This document shows, piece by piece, positions 1 to 7,281 of a DNA stretch of 13,658 nt (the first letter of the stretch is position 1; the number at the start of each line of letters is the position of its first letter). This DNA is from Akkermansiaceae bacterium (GTDB taxonomy: Bacteria; Verrucomicrobiota; Verrucomicrobiia; Verrucomicrobiales; Akkermansiaceae): contig JALZUH010000182.1 of the NCBI GenBank assembly GCA_023301645.1, forward strand, positions 1 to 13,658, written 5' to 3'. The notes under the pieces were generated by a model that saw nothing but the letters and a program-made list of their open reading frames with translations, was not told where the DNA came from and searched no databases. Made by a program: the position numbers and the translations under genes.

Positions 1-68
1 CTGAAACTGCAGAAAGGTTTATCCCCTGATCATTTGCAGCGCATAGACCTTACCACACTCAGTATTTC

Positions 69-712
69 ATGAAATATCTCCTCACTCTTTGGCTCATCAT
101 CACCCTCGCCCCCAGCTTCGCCGGCACGCCTACCAAACCTAACATCATCTCCATCCTCGTCGACGACCTTGGCAGTCTGGCAAGCTATGAAACTGTCGGT
201 AAGAACTGGGCAACTGTGCAGAACACCCCGCTACGGAATTGGAAAAACTACTCACATGAGGGAGGTATTAGAACACCCTTCATTATCAATTTCCCAGGTA
301 AAGTGAATACCCCAGCTACCTATTACCACGAGCCAGCACACTTCATCGACATCATGTCCACACTCGTAGACCTCACTGGCGCCAGCTACCCGACGAGCAT
401 CAACAACAAGGAAATCACCCCCATGCAGGGTGTCAGCCTGTTACCAGCCCTCGAAGAACAATCACTCTCACGTAACTCTCCCCTATTTTGCAATGGAGCA
501 AAGGAGGCGCGGTGCGCGATGGCGACTGGAAGGCTGTCTTCTACCATGCCAAGTGGGAGCTGTTCAACCTCGCCCAAGATCATAACGAAGCCCACGACCT
601 ATCACCACAATACCCCGAAAGGCTCGCGACGATGAAGCGACTTCACACCGACTGGCTGAGAGAGGCAACGATGACAACAACTAAGGAGCAGAAAGCTAAC
701 TCTAAAAAGTAG
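69..712 (+). pseudogene. Arylsulfatase-type sulfatase remnant: catalytic core deleted, plus a frameshift
   Basis: The reading frame from ATG 69 encodes a signal peptide (about 19 residues, ending SFAG) and the strand-1 motif KPNIISILVDDLG that opens sulfatases. Right after DDLG, at about nt 173-185, it jumps to the C-terminal half: SYETVGKNWATVQNTPLR, then HEGGIRTPFI, then HFIDIMSTLVDLTGASYP and GVSLLPAL. Everything between, including the CxPSR site that becomes formylglycine and most metal ligands, is missing (about 300 residues in a normal 450-500-residue family member). At nt 488-491 the frame breaks: frame 1 gives SPLFCNG, but one extra G would restore SPLFWQW and continue into GGAVRDGDWK, WELFNLAQDHNEAHDLSPQYPER and the stop at 710-712. 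It cannot be an active sulfatase. The end lies 3 bp from the convergent PhoH gene, leaving no room for a terminator. Confidence 0.88.
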
Positions 713-715
713 CCA

Positions 716-2269
716 CTACATCAGCTGAGCTCCAGCTTCGGCAAGCGGGCTTCGCTCACCTCGGCATAGTGTCACATGAGAGGCAAACTCCTGGCCCTTC
801 AGACGATTCCTCGTATAGACTAGGCCATTACTACGGCTATCGACATAGGGGTTATCTATCTGAGCAGGATCACCTACCAGCACGAGCTTCGAGCCACGGG
901 ACATACGCGTTACAATTGTTTTTGCCTCCTGAGGGGTAAGCTGCTGAGCCTCATCGAGGATGAAGAAGCGATTAGGAATCGAGCGGCCTCGTATGTAACA
1001 AAGGGCTTCGATCTCTATCATCCCTCTCTCTATGAGCTCATCGTAAGGCTTACTCGACTTACCCTCAGCATCTGCCTTCTTCTGATGCTTCCTACGGGGG
1101 CCTTGCGGGCCTGAAGGCTGCATCAGTAGATCGAGAGCATCATAAATGGGCTGGAGCCATGGTCGCATCTTATCATCCAATGACCCCGGAATAAATCCTA
1201 GCTGATCTCCCATAGAAACCACTGGACGACTAACGGTAAGACCATTATAGCGCCGATTAAACATCTCATGCAGGCCAGCGGCCACAGCCACGAGAGTCTT
1301 ACCCGTTCCAGCCTGTCCGTAGACTGTCACGATAGAAATATCTGGATTAAGCAGCGCATCGATCAAGCACTTCTGACCGAGGTTAAGCGGCTTCAGATGA
1401 TGCCCATCGGGGATACGCAGCACCTCTGGAATAAGTAGCCTGACGAACTTCCCCTCGGCATCTAGGCGAGCTGGCATCGTTTGCTTCTCACCTGCTCTCA
1501 GTAGCACATACTGATTAAGCACGACACCTGCACACCTAGGCTCCTCCAACTTCAACTCGCCCGAGCTGGCAAATCGCTGAAGCTCAAGAGCATCCACATC
1601 GATACGGTGCAGTGCGTAGCTCGTGATCTCTACAGGATCTACCTTATCACTCAGATAGTCCTCGCACTCGATACCTACAGCACGAGCCTTCAGCTGCATG
1701 TTTAAATCCTTGGTAACGAGCACTACCGACTCTGGATTGTGCGCCATCAGTAGTAATGTCGCAGCCAGAATCCTGTGATCAACGAGCTCCCTATCGGGAA
1801 ACACGCGTAAGAACTGCCTCAGCTCAGCTGAATTTTGCTCGCAGAAATCAGGGTCATAAATGATCAATCGCACCGTTCCTCCGCCATCAGTCGGCACCCC
1901 TCCGGTCACGGTATCGCCAGCGGCAAACACCTCAGTGAGCCTTCGATGGACTTGCCTCGCATTAGCCCCGCGCTCCGACTGCTCGCCCTTAAATCGGTCG
2001 AGCTCTGCTAGCACATCCACGGGGATGCATAGGTGATTATCCTTAAATCGATTCAAACACCCCGGATCGTGAAGTAAGACATTAGTATCGAGGACGAAGT
2101 TCTTGCCCGTCTTCGAGGGCGCCTGAATGCCGAACTCTCGGATACGCGCCTGGGCACCTTGCTTAGTCGACTTAGAAGTCGTCGAGCTAGCTGGTGCTGG
2201 GCTTACATTCATTTCATTTTCACTTGGGCTCACCAAGCATTTTTCTTCCCGGTTTTTGGGTTCAATCAT
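716..2269 (-). CDS. PIN domain-PhoH family ATPase (YlaK/PhoH2-like)
   Basis: The 517-residue product joins an N-terminal PIN ribonuclease domain to a C-terminal PhoH P-loop ATPase. The PIN part starts at about residue 57 with FVLDTNVLLHDP (Asp61), followed by LAELDRFKG and VTKDLNMQLKARAVGI carrying later acidic residues. The ATPase part has Walker A GQAGTGKT at 318-325, a SRPVVSMGDQLGFIPG block, Walker B FFILDEAQ at 435-442 and VGDPAQID. Proteins of this layout are linked to RNA unwinding and cleavage in other bacteria; the substrate here is unknown. A TTG codon at 2348-2350 would extend the frame, but that extension does not look coding. I chose ATG 2269 because the preceding bases are A/C-rich and G-poor like the other starts in the window; ATG 2212 is the alternative. 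It is convergent with the sulfatase remnant and stands alone, with 342 bp upstream. Confidence 0.93.
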   Translation of the reverse strand: MIEPKNREEKCLVSPSENEMNVSPAPASSTTSKSTKQGAQARIREFGIQAPSKTGKNFVLDTNVLLHDPGCLNRFKDNHLCIPVDVLAELDRFKGEQSERGANARQVHRRLTEVFAAGDTVTGGVPTDGGGTVRLIIYDPDFCEQNSAELRQFLRVFPDRELVDHRILAATLLLMAHNPESVVLVTKDLNMQLKARAVGIECEDYLSDKVDPVEITSYALHRIDVDALELQRFASSGELKLEEPRCAGVVLNQYVLLRAGEKQTMPARLDAEGKFVRLLIPEVLRIPDGHHLKPLNLGQKCLIDALLNPDISIVTVYGQAGTGKTLVAVAAGLHEMFNRRYNGLTVSRPVVSMGDQLGFIPGSLDDKMRPWLQPIYDALDLLMQPSGPQGPRRKHQKKADAEGKSSKPYDELIERGMIEIEALCYIRGRSIPNRFFILDEAQQLTPQEAKTIVTRMSRGSKLVLVGDPAQIDNPYVDSRSNGLVYTRNRLKGQEFASHVTLCRGERSPLAEAGAQLM

Positions 2270-2611
2270 AGCTTTATGGTTTGGGTTTCTAACAAGTGGT
2301 CGACGGATAGACGAGCAGGCAGATGGCCGCCCCTCGTATGCATGCAGCAAACCACTATTAATGGCTGCATGACAATTTTACAAAAAAGAGCACTCCACTC
2401 ACCCACTAGTTTACGAGGAGCTACTCCAATCAAATACGAACCTAACAAAACGCTAACCAAGCTAACAAAGGCTCTTGGGCGAATTCGCAGGTTAGGGTTA
2501 CCTCCTTCATGATTGAAGTATTGGTCACCTAGTAATTTTTTGATCAAGATAGAGATATCATGCTCTATGTTCGCGCTAAACGCAATTAAAAACGACCTCC
2601 ACCACGCTCAA
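2270..2611. other. 342-bp intergenic region upstream of the PhoH gene
   Basis: This stretch separates the PhoH start from the stop codon of the MATE gene, both on the minus strand, so it should hold the PhoH promoter and the MATE 3' end. An open frame crosses it on the minus strand (from 2547), but its translation resembles no family I know and overlaps the PhoH start, so I do not call it a gene. Visible structure is limited to three CTAAC repeats (2442-2466) and a perfect 6-bp inverted repeat, ATAGAG/CTCTAT, at 2549-2568. No T-tailed terminator for the MATE gene is seen. Confidence 0.5.
2442..2466. promoter_or_regulatory. Three CTAAC (GTTAG) direct repeats, possible regulator site
   Basis: CTAAC occurs at 2442, 2453 and 2462, with 11 and 9 bp between starts, close to one helical turn. 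On the minus strand these read as three GTTAG units about 170-200 bp upstream of the PhoH start. Repeats phased this way can bind a multimeric regulator, but the motif is only five bases and chance is possible. Confidence 0.2.
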
Positions 2612-3991
2612 TCACGCCTCATGGCGCCCAGCAATCAGCCATGCTCGCACGCCTAGAAGCACTGACGCAATCGCCAAGCCCCATGCAATTCCCCACCAGA
2701 CACCCTCTGCTCCCATATCGAAGCCGAAGGCCAAAATCCCACTCAATGGCACAGCGATACCGATGTAGCAAAGAGCCCCTAGCCACGCAGGAGCAGTGAC
2801 ATCCCCCATTCCACGCAGGGCGGAGCAAGAAACAATCTGAATACCATCAACAATTTGAAAAACACCCACGATGAACACCAGCTTCACCGCTAACGCCACC
2901 ACCTCAGCATCAGCCACCATCGATGATGAAATCCACTGCCCAAAAAAGATAAAAGCAACGGTAAGAATAGCCGTAAACAGCAGACTAAAACCCCAGCCCC
3001 CGAGTAAGATCACACGCTTTCTACCAGTGACGAAATTTCCAGACGCCTCGCCCATTCTTACCACCAGAGCCATGGCGATACCCAGAGGCACCATAGCCGC
3101 CGTGTAGGTGCAGATAATAGCCACCTGATGCGCAGCCAAGGGCACCACCCCAAAGAAACCGATCATCACCGCCCCTATGGAGAATGCCATAATCTCAGAA
3201 ACAAGCTGAAAACCGATAGGCACACCCAGCTTGAGTATCTTGCGAAACTCCTCGCCATGCCACCTACCCCACCATCTACCTAGAGCACTAGGAGCCCATT
3301 GTTTGATACCCTTGGCATGTGTTAGCCAGTAATACAGGACAAGGGTTGTTATCGTGCGTGATAGCAGTGTCGCTACCCCAGCTCCGTCGAGCCCCATTGC
3401 CTGAACCCCGAGATTCCCATCAATAAATACCCAATTGAGAAAAACATTCACCCCAACCCCAGCCATCAATATCCAAAACGGCATCCAAGGTCGATTAAGC
3501 GCATCGCCAAAATTCTTCCAAGTCATCGCCACAAATGCAGGAATCATCGATAAAGCGCAAAGAGTCAAATAAACAGGGGCGGCATCCACAACCTCCTCTG
3601 GCTGGCCAAACCAACCCAAAATAGGCAGTAGTAACAAGGTGATCAGTATCACCAGCACACCCAAGCCCACAGCCACCCATGTGCCGTGCCTGAGGGCACC
3701 GCGCACGTCCTTATCGCGCTTCGCACCGCGCCCTTGGGATACTCGCACGGGAATAGCCACGAGCAAGCCCACTCCAAATAAAAACGGCACGATTAGTAAG
3801 GTATTAGCAAAAGTCGCAGCCGCCAGTGGCACCACGCCCACCTTGCCCACCATCACCGTATCAGCCAGCGACATCAGCATTTGCCCTACCTGTCCTGCCA
3901 TCAAAGGCAAAGAAAGCAGTAAGGTCGCCCAGGCTTCCTTCTTAAAAGAAAGCTGTGAATTACTCACGTTACTAGGTGCTGGGGCGCTCAT
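2612..3991 (-). CDS. MATE family multidrug/cation efflux transporter (NorM/MdtK type)
   Basis: The 459-residue product has the family's usual length and about 12 hydrophobic segments in two similar halves. The N-terminal half begins with LLLSLPLMAGQVGQMLMSLADTVMVGK-like family sequence (here residues 24-50), then PLAAATFANTLL, and later GDALNRPWMPFW and GLDGAGVATLLSR, all characteristic of MATE proteins. The second half repeats the pattern with LGVPIGFQLVSEI, PLAAHQVAI and ALRGMGDVTAPAW. Such proteins export organic cations and drugs using a Na+ or H+ gradient; which ion applies here cannot be told. The start ATG 3991 follows a G-poor sequence without Shine-Dalgarno. It is divergent from engB (216 bp between starts) and followed in its own direction by the PhoH gene, 342 bp away, so it is probably transcribed alone. 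Confidence 0.95.
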   Translation of the reverse strand: MSAPAPSNVSNSQLSFKKEAWATLLLSLPLMAGQVGQMLMSLADTVMVGKVGVVPLAAATFANTLLIVPFLFGVGLLVAIPVRVSQGRGAKRDKDVRGALRHGTWVAVGLGVLVILITLLLLPILGWFGQPEEVVDAAPVYLTLCALSMIPAFVAMTWKNFGDALNRPWMPFWILMAGVGVNVFLNWVFIDGNLGVQAMGLDGAGVATLLSRTITTLVLYYWLTHAKGIKQWAPSALGRWWGRWHGEEFRKILKLGVPIGFQLVSEIMAFSIGAVMIGFFGVVPLAAHQVAIICTYTAAMVPLGIAMALVVRMGEASGNFVTGRKRVILLGGWGFSLLFTAILTVAFIFFGQWISSSMVADAEVVALAVKLVFIVGVFQIVDGIQIVSCSALRGMGDVTAPAWLGALCYIGIAVPLSGILAFGFDMGAEGVWWGIAWGLAIASVLLGVRAWLIAGRHEA

Positions 3992-4031
3992 GAATGGTTA
4001 GATTTATCGACCTGATTACCTTAATGACAAT

Positions 4032-4077
4032 GGCTCGACGTGGATAAAGTCATCTCCTTTTGCTCGAAAGTCGAGCC
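4032..4077. promoter_or_regulatory. Competing inverted repeats in the MATE/engB divergent region
   Basis: GGCTCGA at 4032-4038 and TCGAGCC at 4071-4077 form a perfect 7-bp inverted repeat. A second copy, GCTCGA at 4062-4067, forms a tighter hairpin with the same right arm (GCTCGA-aag-TCGAGC, 4062-4076). The two pairings exclude each other. This could be an operator made of TCGA-centred half-sites, or an RNA switch in the engB leader. The repeats are seen directly; function is inference. Confidence 0.35.
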
Positions 4078-4133
4078 CTTTAGAGACAAGCCCCAGCCAC
4101 CTGCTTGGCATCCCCTTTGTAGCAACGATACAG

Positions 4134-4167
4134 CTAGTTTTTATTCACCGAGAAACTAGGATTTTTT
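4134..4167 (+). terminator. Terminator-like hairpin in the engB leader (possible attenuator)
   Basis: CTAGTTT (4134-4140) and AAACTAG (4153-4159) form a perfect 7-bp stem with a 12-nt loop, followed by GA and six Ts (4162-4167). On the plus strand this has the form of a Rho-independent terminator, but the stem is AT-rich and thus weak. It lies 41 bp before the likely engB start and after the competing inverted repeats at 4032-4077. There is no plus-strand gene upstream for it to terminate, since the MATE gene points away. It could attenuate engB or end a short leader RNA. Confidence 0.4.
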
Positions 4168-4207
4168 AATGTTTGCCAGCCACCTCATTCCTAGACAAAT
4201 AACACCC

Positions 4208-4807
4208 ATGCAAATTCAATCCGCCACCTTCGAGACCAGCTCACCAGACTTCGAGACCTGCCCCGAATCTGATCTTCAAGAATTTGCATTTATCGGTCGA
4301 TCCAATGTTGGCAAATCATCCTTAATTAACTCCCTGACAAACAAGAAAGACCTCGCCGTAGTCTCCAATACCCCCGGAAGAACCAAGCTTATTAACTTCT
4401 TCCTCATTAATAATAAATGGAGCCTCGTCGACCTTCCCGGCTACGGCTACGCCAAGGCAGCCAAGAGTGATCGCGATAAGTTTAATGAATTTGTATCCAA
4501 CTACCTCGTCGAACGTGAAAACCTCAGCTGCGTATTCGCCCTCATTGACTCACGCCATAAGCCGCAGAAACTTGACCTAGAGTTCATCAGTTGGCTACTC
4601 GACTACAAGATCCCCTTCGTCATCGTCTTCACCAAGTCGGATAAAAGCAGCAAGGGAGCCGTAGAGAAAAACATCGAATTATTTACCGAAGCACTCTCTG
4701 AATTCTGCACTGGCTTACCTAGAATGTTCACCACCTCATCCAAAAAAGGATTGGGTCGCAAAGAGATTCTTAACTTCATCGGCGAAGCCATCGCCAGTCG
4801 CACCTAG
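4208..4807 (+). CDS. engB: Ribosome biogenesis GTP-binding protein EngB (YsxC/YihA)
   Basis: The 199-residue product is a single TRAFAC-class GTPase domain of the EngB family, needed for late 50S ribosomal subunit assembly in bacteria where it has been studied. All G motifs are present: G1 GRSNVGKSS (30-38), G2 threonine in NTPGRT (54-59), G3 DLPGYG (75-80), G4 TKSD (142-145) and G5 TSSKK (176-180). The family hallmark DLPGYGYAKA is intact. An in-frame ATG at 4169 would add 13 residues; I chose ATG 4208 because MQIQSATFE aligns with the usual N-terminus of the family and because the upstream start would sit immediately after a T-run hairpin. No Shine-Dalgarno precedes either. It is divergent from the MATE gene and convergent with the DUF368 gene 39 bp away. 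Confidence 0.96.
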   Translation: MQIQSATFETSSPDFETCPESDLQEFAFIGRSNVGKSSLINSLTNKKDLAVVSNTPGRTKLINFFLINNKWSLVDLPGYGYAKAAKSDRDKFNEFVSNYLVERENLSCVFALIDSRHKPQKLDLEFISWLLDYKIPFVIVFTKSDKSSKGAVEKNIELFTEALSEFCTGLPRMFTTSSKKGLGRKEILNFIGEAIASRT

Positions 4808-4818
4808 AGTGATCAGTG

Positions 4819-4847
4819 GATAGCTAGCTGACTAGCTGAGCTCTATC
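4819..4847. terminator. Imperfect hairpin between convergent engB and DUF368 genes
   Basis: GATAG (4819-4823) pairs with CTATC (4843-4847), and the stem continues with CT and AGCT pairings interrupted by small bulges, closing on a GACT loop; about 11 bp in total. It fills nearly all of the short gap between the two stop codons. There is no T-run on either side, so if it ends transcription it would do so weakly or with Rho. Confidence 0.25.
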
Positions 4848-5758
4848 TAAGCTGGCTTCTTCGCCACTTTCTCCATCACCACAATGAGTGCAATGCCGAT
4901 GATAATCCATAAGGCAGCATAGCTAGTAGAGCTTTCTAACGCCGGCAGCATACGCTTCCACGTGATGACCTTATCAGGGAAATCTGCTGAGTAAACTGGC
5001 TCTTTCCACGGCCAGATAATCACCAATGAACCAGCGACAAAGCCGGTAATGAGAGAAACCGCCACGTCATGGTATTTTCTAAACAGCCAGCTCAATACGT
5101 GCGAAAGAGCGACAAGGCCAATAACAGCACCGATACCTACAGGAACGAGCACGGGGAGAGCCTCCGCTAAGTGAAACTGCCTGAGATCATCGACAGCATT
5201 GAGCATGATGAGCTTATAATTGCCCATCAGCAGCAGGATGAATGAACCTGAGACCCCTGGGATGATCATGCTGCACATCGCAGCCACCCCGCAGACAGCG
5301 AGGTAGAAGGGATTAGAATTCTCAGCTGCCTGACTAAGAAATGACAGCCCGACCGCTATCGCCAAGCCTATGGATAAAGCCACGACCTCTCTACGGCCCC
5401 AGTGCTTCACCATACGCGCTACCGAGAAGATCGAAGCAAGGATAAGCCCGAAGAAAAAAGCACTGACCAAGATCGGGTAAGCTACATAAGCATGCTTGAG
5501 CACCTTAGCCAGTGTCAGAATGCTCGTCACAGCCCCTAAGCCCAGTGAGACTAAAAACCACAAATCGATCTTCTTAGCAAAGTCGGCAAACCTCCCCGTC
5601 AAAATCAACTTAAGCGCGCTAATATCGCATGACTTCAGTGCATTAATCAGTCGATCATACACCCCCGTAATGAAAGCAATCGTCCCGCCAGAAACACCCG
5701 GTATCACATTGGCCGCACCCATGGCGAAGCCTTTGAGGAAAACAAACAGGTATTCCAT
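4847..5758 (-). CDS. DUF368 / PopT-type polyprenyl-phosphate transporter family membrane protein
   Basis: This 303-residue polytopic membrane protein belongs to DUF368. The family signature NVIPGVSGGTIAFITGVYDRLI is at residues 18-38, and a matching internal repeat, IIPGVSGSFILLLMGNYK, is at 165-182, as expected for a fold made of two inverted halves. Members of this family (PopT) have been shown in other bacteria to recycle undecaprenyl phosphate across the cytoplasmic membrane for cell-wall and glycan synthesis; that role is assigned here by family only. Hydrophobic segments cover most of the chain. The start ATG 5758 lies 13 bp after the sucB stop on the same strand, with no Shine-Dalgarno, which suggests co-transcription and possibly translational coupling with sucAB. 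The 3' end faces engB. Confidence 0.93.
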   Translation of the reverse strand: MEYLFVFLKGFAMGAANVIPGVSGGTIAFITGVYDRLINALKSCDISALKLILTGRFADFAKKIDLWFLVSLGLGAVTSILTLAKVLKHAYVAYPILVSAFFFGLILASIFSVARMVKHWGRREVVALSIGLAIAVGLSFLSQAAENSNPFYLAVCGVAAMCSMIIPGVSGSFILLLMGNYKLIMLNAVDDLRQFHLAEALPVLVPVGIGAVIGLVALSHVLSWLFRKYHDVAVSLITGFVAGSLVIIWPWKEPVYSADFPDKVITWKRMLPALESSTSYAALWIIIGIALIVVMEKVAKKPA

Positions 5759-5771
5759 CGCGAAATAACAC

Positions 5772-7241
5772 TTACATTTCGAGCATCAAGCGGCTTGGGT
5801 TCTCCAAGCAGTCTTTGATACGGATCAAGAATGTAACAGCCTCCTTGCCGTCAACAAGGCGGTGATCATAGCTGAGAGCTAGATACATCATTGGTAGGAT
5901 CTTGACCTCACCATTGACGGCCATAGGACGCTGCTGGATGGTGTGCATTCCAAGAATTCCACTCTGTGGTGGGTTGAGAATCGGTGTGCTCAATAGCGAG
6001 CCATAAACGCCACCGTTTGAAATGGTGAATACGCCCCCCTGCAAGTCAGCAAGCTGGATTTTACCATCCTTAGCCTTACCAGCATAATCGAGAATGTCCT
6101 GCTCGATCTCAGCAAAGCCCTTCTGATCACAATCACGTAGCACAGGAACAACGAGCCCCTTATCTGTGCCAATGGCACAGCCTACATCGTAGAAATTATT
6201 CTGAATAATGTCGGTGCCGTCAATGCGAGCATTGATCGATGGCACATCCTTAAGTGCCTGCACCACCGCCTTCACGAAGAAGGACATGAATCCAAGCTTA
6301 CAGCCATGTTTCTCAATAAACTGAGGCTGAACCTGCTTGCGAAGTTCCATGATGGCCGTCATGTCGACTTCATTGAAGGTCGTAAGAATCGCCGCTGTCT
6401 GCTGTGCTCCGACAAGATGGCTAGCGATCTTACGACGTAGCATGCTCATCTTCGTGCGAGTCGTGCGACCGCCGTCCTCATCGACAGCTTGACCAGCACG
6501 CTGGCCAGCACTAGGAGTCACGGATAGATCAGGCTTACCTGCTGAAGACTGAGCCTTAGGCGAAGCTGCTACAGCTGGAGCTGACTTAGCTGCTGCGGGG
6601 GCAGCTGTTGATGTTTTAGGAGGAGCTGCTGCTGGAGTTGCAGGTGTAGAAGGAGCTACTGGAGCTGGAGTGCCTGCAGATGCAGCACCACCGACAGTGA
6701 GTGTGGCAATAAGCGTGCCGATATCGACTTCCTCGCCCTCAGGAACGATGATCTTAAACACACCGTTCTCGTCAGCTTCGAGTTCATTGGAAACCTTATC
6801 GGTCTCAAGAGTAACGAGAATATCACCCTTATTAACGACCGCACCATCCGCTACGTGCCACTGGCCAATGTTAGCAGAGGTAATCGACTCACCCGCTGCT
6901 GGAACAGTAATCTCGATGACCTTTTCCTCACCTGTAGGAGCTGGAGTTGATGCCGCTGGAGTTGATGCCGCTGGAGCTGCTTCACTCGACGCGCCAGCAG
7001 GATTAGCTGACTCGGAAATCTTTGCCACCACAGTGCCAATACTTACTTCCTCGCCCTCTTGCACGAGAATCTGGAGTGTGCCATCTATATCAGCTTCGAT
7101 GTCATTGGACACCTTATCTGTTTCGATCGTTAGGACAACGTCACCTTTTTTAACAAAGTCGCCATCAGCATGATGCCAGTTTGCAACGTTTGCCGAAGTG
7201 ATTGATTCACCAACATTCGGGATTTTTACCTCAGTAGCCAT
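5772..7241 (-). CDS. sucB: 2-oxoglutarate dehydrogenase E2, dihydrolipoyl succinyltransferase, with two lipoyl domains
   Basis: The E2 core of the 2-oxoglutarate dehydrogenase complex, which moves succinyl groups from lipoyl arms to CoA. The 489-residue product has two lipoyl domains: residues 1-76 (ETDKVSN, lipoyl Lys43) and 107-182 (ETDKVSN, Lys149). Each is followed by an Ala/Pro-rich linker (78-104 and 183-250). The catalytic domain, about 261-489, carries the E2o-type sequence LTTFNEVDM, GGVYGSLLSTPILNPPQSG and the active-site DHRLVDG with His460 and Asp464. The similarity to E. coli SucB here is strong, so I prefer succinyl over acetyl transfer, and sucA upstream agrees. I see no peripheral subunit-binding domain between the linker and the catalytic domain; nothing matches its usual SPAxRRLAxE...GTGxGGRxxxxDV pattern. 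The gene follows sucA by 40 bp. The start ATG 7241 follows a sequence with no G in 15 bases. Confidence 0.96.
   Translation of the reverse strand: MATEVKIPNVGESITSANVANWHHADGDFVKKGDVVLTIETDKVSNDIEADIDGTLQILVQEGEEVSIGTVVAKISESANPAGASSEAAPAASTPAASTPAPTGEEKVIEITVPAAGESITSANIGQWHVADGAVVNKGDILVTLETDKVSNELEADENGVFKIIVPEGEEVDIGTLIATLTVGGAASAGTPAPVAPSTPATPAAAPPKTSTAAPAAAKSAPAVAASPKAQSSAGKPDLSVTPSAGQRAGQAVDEDGGRTTRTKMSMLRRKIASHLVGAQQTAAILTTFNEVDMTAIMELRKQVQPQFIEKHGCKLGFMSFFVKAVVQALKDVPSINARIDGTDIIQNNFYDVGCAIGTDKGLVVPVLRDCDQKGFAEIEQDILDYAGKAKDGKIQLADLQGGVFTISNGGVYGSLLSTPILNPPQSGILGMHTIQQRPMAVNGEVKILPMMYLALSYDHRLVDGKEAVTFLIRIKDCLENPSRLMLEM
6940..6969. repeat. 15-bp perfect tandem repeat in the first sucB linker
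   Basis: The 15-mer gctggagttgatgcc occurs twice in tandem (6940-6954 and 6955-6969) and a third partial copy follows at 6970. It encodes the repeated ASTPA units in the Ala/Pro linker between the two lipoyl domains. In-frame units of this kind change linker length by replication slippage without breaking the protein. Confidence 0.85.
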
Positions 7242-7281
7242 AGTAGTATGTGTGTTTTAAATAATGTAGAAAAATGTTTGT

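Noticed and set aside
1..72. Open frame LKLQKGLSPDHLQRIDLTTL... ending in a TGA that overlaps the ATG of the sulfatase remnant, as if an upstream gene ended there
   Set aside because: Only 23 codons are inside the window and they match no family I recognise; an open run of this length is expected by chance.
2266..2547. Minus-strand 93-codon frame between the MATE and PhoH genes, with an AAGGAGGT string near its start
   Set aside because: The AAGGAGGT lies inside the frame rather than before a start codon, the frame overlaps the PhoH start, and the translation has no domain-like pattern.
2549..2568. Inverted repeat ATAGAG/CTCTAT as a terminator for the MATE gene
   Set aside because: On the minus strand it is followed by A-rich rather than T-rich sequence, and the 6-bp AT-rich stem is weak.
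6670..7173. 167-codon Ser/Ala/Pro-rich frame on the plus strand opposite sucB
   Set aside because: It is the antisense of the repetitive lipoyl and Ala/Pro linker region of sucB.
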